From assembly GCA_024236235.1 (NCBI GenBank), contig JACKKV010000001.1, positions 1 to 64,000 of the forward strand: a stretch of 64,000 nucleotides of DNA, in the 5' to 3' direction. The number at the start of each line of letters is the position of its first letter. Position 1 is the first letter of the stretch. The notes below the pieces were generated by a model. It saw only the letters and a list, made by a program, of their open reading frames with translations. It was not told where the DNA came from and did not search any database. Shown in pieces: positions 60,601-64,000 of this stretch. The DNA is from Novosphingobium sp. Lineage in GTDB: Bacteria > Pseudomonadota > Alphaproteobacteria > Sphingomonadales > Sphingomonadaceae. A program made the position numbers and the translations under genes.

Positions 60601-61480
60601 TCAGCGCCTTTCCGGCAAGAGGATGGCGCGCATTGCGATGCCACCAGCTTGACGCTGTTTGAAGCATGAGTAAATCTGTCGTCGCGATGTCAGTGGCGGC
60701 TAAGGTTCAGCATGCGCAACGTCAATTCCGCCCTCCAACAGATGCGTGCCCGCAAAAGGCATGGCGCAGGACATGCGGGCTGACCTTTTCCTGGTTCATG
60801 CTTACCGCACCGCCAGTTCGCGCATATCTGGAACAACGGCTGCGTGATAGATGCTTGCCGCGCGATTGAAAGAGATAGGGCTGAACTCACGCACAACCGC
60901 CCGCGATAGGCTTGGCCTGGCCCGCCCGCTGATCGGCACTATGCATCTGGCCACCTGCCTTCACTGTCAGGAACGGAGCATCGCGGCCCATCGCCGAGAG
61001 CGCGGCAGCGCGACCAGCTTCACTTCGCCTGCAAAGCCTGAACCATAAAGCAGTTCGAAAGACGCCAGGTTGCGAACCGGAATCTGCTCCGCCCGCCTTC
61101 CGCCTCCAGTCATGGGCACACAACCACTTGTCATGCGTCAGAATGTGGTAATGGTCGCCGCGCGATTGGCGTAAGCAAGGTCGCGATGATCATCGCGCAG
61201 CCCTCATCCACAAGAAATCTGAAAATCGGCGCAGGCATGTTTTCGCCACAGTCGAGGCGCAAACTGCGCCCAGGAAAAGCACCCAGCTTGGCGCAGATCC
61301 GCCTGCCCGCCCGTTCGAGCGGCAATGATGTCCTCTGCTGCCCAGATCGCGGCGATAGGCGGCGATCGGCTGGCTGCCGCGCTACGCTCGGCTGCCAGCA
61401 TGGCCAGTACCTGTTTATCGCCGCGCCGATGGCGCTACCTCGCCAGGTCGGCGGCGGATCATCCAACCCGCCCAACCCAC
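60601..61480 (-). pseudogene. Tyrosine recombinase XerC/XerD (frame-disrupted)
   Basis: Readable blocks: AMLAAERSAA (about 61400), SAEDIIAARTGGQADLRQAG (about 61320), FRFLVDEG (about 61210), PLP/LTHDE region (about 61130), PFLTVKAGGQMH (about 60980), VSPHVLRHAF (about 60770; the His-x-x-Arg-His motif), DIATT and the C-terminal NARHPLA (about 60635). These are the landmarks of Xer recombinases, which resolve chromosome dimers at dif. Adjacent accA starts about 20 bp after its stop. No dif-like site is evident here. Confidence 0.8.
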
Positions 61481-64000
61481 GCGATCCAGGGCGGAGACGA
61501 TGTGATAAAGATGGCGCAATATCTTGTCCGCAGTTGCTGCCCCAGCATGCCCAGACCGGCAAGCATCGCAACCAGCGGTTGGTTCTCAGGCGCGGCAGAT
61601 CGATCATCCGGGTCCAGCGCGTCTGGCGACTGAGATCGATCCCCAGGCGATCACCGCCTGATTCAGTTCACCCCGTCAATCCGGCCCAGCCTGGCGAGGC
61701 CCGCTTACAAAAAGAAGCGCGACTTTGCGCTGTTCCTCGCTCCTACAGCATCCAGGAAACTGTCCAGCGCGCCCAGTGCGCTGATCGGTCTCGTTACGGC
61801 GCGGCTGCCAGGACCAGCCGGCAGCCCAGCCGCCTCACTGCCTTCATCCACGAACTTGCCCCAGCGCAGTGCATTGCGATCAGGCCCTGCAGACAGCATT
61901 GCAGCAATCAGCGTCGAACATCTGCAGCGGGATTCCGCCTGGCGGGATGAGCGCAGCGCAAAAGTGCGGTCAGAAATTCTGGCGTCGTAATTGCGGACGT
62001 CCTCGCGCCCTGGCTACAAATGCGCAGCGCACGAGACGATCATCGACCGAATCGGCAACATAGGCTTCGCGCAGCAGCGATGCATTTTCGCCCCTTCTGC
62101 CCTTCGCCCACCCCGCCGTTTGTGGGCGCGGATTCATTGTAACAGGTCAACCATTGCCGAGGCAGATAATATCCCGGCGGCCTGCCAGGTCGGTTTCTGC
62201 GCCCTTTGGGTAAAGCGGCAGCATGGGCGTTGAGATGCGCTTTGCCGGTAACATTGCTGCACCGGACAACAGGCTGCCCGATATCCAGCCTCAGCCATTG
62301 GCGGTGGCGTGAAACGCCACGAGTCAATTCCTGACTGTCCCATTCGGATGGGTGACCGCGCCGCGCCCGTCCCCGGCAGCACTCCGCGACACGCCGCGCC
62401 AGAAGAAGTCAATCCGGGGGCAAATGCCCCGTGATAATGCGCTCTTCCTTGCGGTTAAGTTCACGTTTGGCGCTGTTCGCTTCCCCGGCAGCGCCGCCAG
62501 ATCGAACGTGCCAGTTCACTGGGCATCCTTTGCGCATATCCCGCTTCAACCGCGCAACTGGGGACGCTGATGATATCGGGACGTCGCCAGATAAGCATCA
62601 ATGCTGCATCGGTAAAAGCGGGGAATATTCGCCAATCGACCGATTACATGATGGCCTGCGCGATCACTGGCTCACCCATGATTGAGTGAAGCGACGCGCA
62701 ACGCTGCAATTCGACCGATTCATACCAGCGGGCGCCAGCGACGTTGATATTACCGCCCCTGATCTCGCACCGGAGGCATTTTCCGCAGGATGAGCGCGCT
62801 GGCTGACTGCGAAGCGCATTCGCTGGACAACCGTGCATCACATTTGCGCGCTCCGGCGTGGATCGCTTGGCCGGTGACGCGATGGGTGGAGCCGTCGCAG
62901 AATCGAATCCCCGGTGTGGCCAGGATCTGCGTCCTGCGCGCAACCACATGGCTGGAAACACAGGGCACACCGCTACCGTCAGCAGAAGAACTTTTTCACG
63001 AACGGCTCCCAGGCAGCGACTTCCGTTCATCAACATCCCGCACGGCACTCACCATTGATCCAGGCGTAGCCAAGCAGCGCGGCTCGTACCTGCCGCGGGT
63101 ACAATCCATTAATCGCCGCGGCCATTGCCACGCCTTTCTGCTTCCAGATAGATGCCAGCCGTTGGCAACGGCGTCGCATCATGGCGGGCAATGATCAAAC
63201 GATCACACCCAGCCGTCCGGCGATGAAAATTCACTGATCGTGCCGCACGACCGCCCCATCGCTGGTTGATGGGGCGTCATCCACCGTCGGCGGCTTGCCA
63301 ATGCTCCCCGCATCTGCTGTTTTTCGATGCTGGCGATGAGGAATCGAGAAAGTGCCAAGATGACGATCAGCGATTTTCAGCAGCGTATATGAAGGATTTC
63401 GCGACGGGAACGCGGACGCCTGGTTGATGAATGAAGGCGGCGTCATCGCCAATGGCAGTGGCGCTCGTGGAATGATGAAACCCGTACGCTGATTCCAGAA
63501 CAGCAGCATTCCGGTGTGTAGCCTGGATTAAAGATATCGACATACAGGAACGCACCGCAAGGATAACTGCCCGCGTTGCGGGCGACCGCTGGAACGACCC
63601 GGCTGAAGGCGAACGCGAACCGGCCTGGCGGGAAATAGCGCCAATGGCTCACCGTCGGCACCACGCCATTTTGAAGGCATCGATCAATGGCTAATTCCTG
63701 GAACTGGCTGGGCGCCCGTGGCGAGTAAGACGGCGTACCGTTTCGCCGAACTACAATGCTGGCGTTTGCGCGAAGAGAGGCTGTCCTGATTAATACTGAT
63801 GCTCTAATGTTCACGCTATCTCAGAGTGGTGGAATGGCGCGCGAAGCACCGTACAGGAGGCGAATACGCGCATCCTTCCGCCGGCGAAGCGACCAAAAGC
63901 GAGCGCTGCCGCAATAGTCATCGGCTGGCTCGAACTCGGCGTGGAACGCGGCGAGACGCGCATTCTGGTATGGCGGTGTGATCGGCGATCTGATAGGGTT
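61481..64000. other. Unassigned, low-quality end of window
   Basis: No convincing full gene. Minus-strand pieces with coding character include RNALRWGKFVDEGSEAAG (about 61860), ENASLLREAYVADSVDDRLV (about 62060), VAMAAAINGLYPRQVRAALL (about 63100) and ARNAGSYPCGAFLYVDIFNP (about 63550), but none gives a recognisable family. The shikimate kinase and dehydroquinate synthase genes often found beside xerD in sphingomonads could not be identified. Error density is probably high. Confidence 0.3.

Overview
The window reads as a GC-rich alphaproteobacterial chromosome, most likely a sphingomonad of the Erythrobacter/Altererythrobacter/Novosphingobium kind. This rests on gene content and order: 6S RNA between zapA and 5-formyl-THF cyclo-ligase, DUF2842, recG/sdhE/mfd, addAB beside tsaE-amgK-murU, a ScfR/RamB-type regulator divergent from isocitrate lyase, and typical protein sequences. 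No database search was possible; identities come from motifs and protein length.

Layout: 1-0.85 kb, two hypothetical genes. 0.87-3.4 kb, a rubrerythrin / Fe-S protein / DUF3501 cluster. 3.5-5.7 kb, a DksA/TraR-type zinc protein and an SLC13-type permease. 5.7-6.2 kb, tRNA-Leu and a MITE-like element with CTAG-bounded inverted ends. 6.2-8.7 kb, thiE-efp-hypothetical-inositol monophosphatase. 9.2-15.3 kb, a central carbon cluster (tkt-gap-MOSC-pgk-VOC-class I fba). 15.5-17.1 kb, zapA, 6S RNA, 5-FCL and DUF2842. 17-19 kb, tRNA-Asp, thyA and tRNA-Pro. 19-26 kb, a quinone-reductase-like flavoprotein, recG, a host-attachment/eRF1-like protein, sdhE and mfd. 26-28.5 kb, an EAL protein, nadK and tRNA-Asn. 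28.6-31.5 kb, an A/T-richer regulatory block (small membrane protein, LuxR-type regulator with an aberrant receiver, winged-helix/TM/TPR regulator). 31.7-35.4 kb, an EthD-like protein, secA and a small secreted protein. 35.5-42.9 kb, an APH-fold kinase with a helical partner, the ScfR-aceA pair with an operator-like palindrome, argJ, a second inositol-monophosphatase-fold protein and trxA. 43-53.6 kb (minus strand), a tightly coupled chain: PAS histidine kinase-tsaE-amgK-murU-addB-addA. 53.7-55.1 kb, ahcY. 56.3-61.5 kb, folE, a Flp pilin, an M48 metalloprotease, accA and a Xer recombinase.

The right part differs in quality. Up to about 46.26 kb every gene is open. From there to 54.3 kb broken stretches alternate with clean ones, and from 54.3 kb to the end no long gene stays in frame, yet core genes (ahcY, folE, accA, xer, tsaE) can still be read in the right order and at near-normal length by switching frames. 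I take this as poor consensus at a contig end rather than real decay, and I label these genes as disrupted. About 55.2-56.3, 57.0-57.9 and 61.5-64 kb stay unassigned.

No clearly new multi-gene defence or biosynthetic system is visible. The best candidates for new biology are the A/T-rich regulatory block next to tRNA-Asn, the MITE-like element and its partial relative at 31.65 kb, and the aceA control region.
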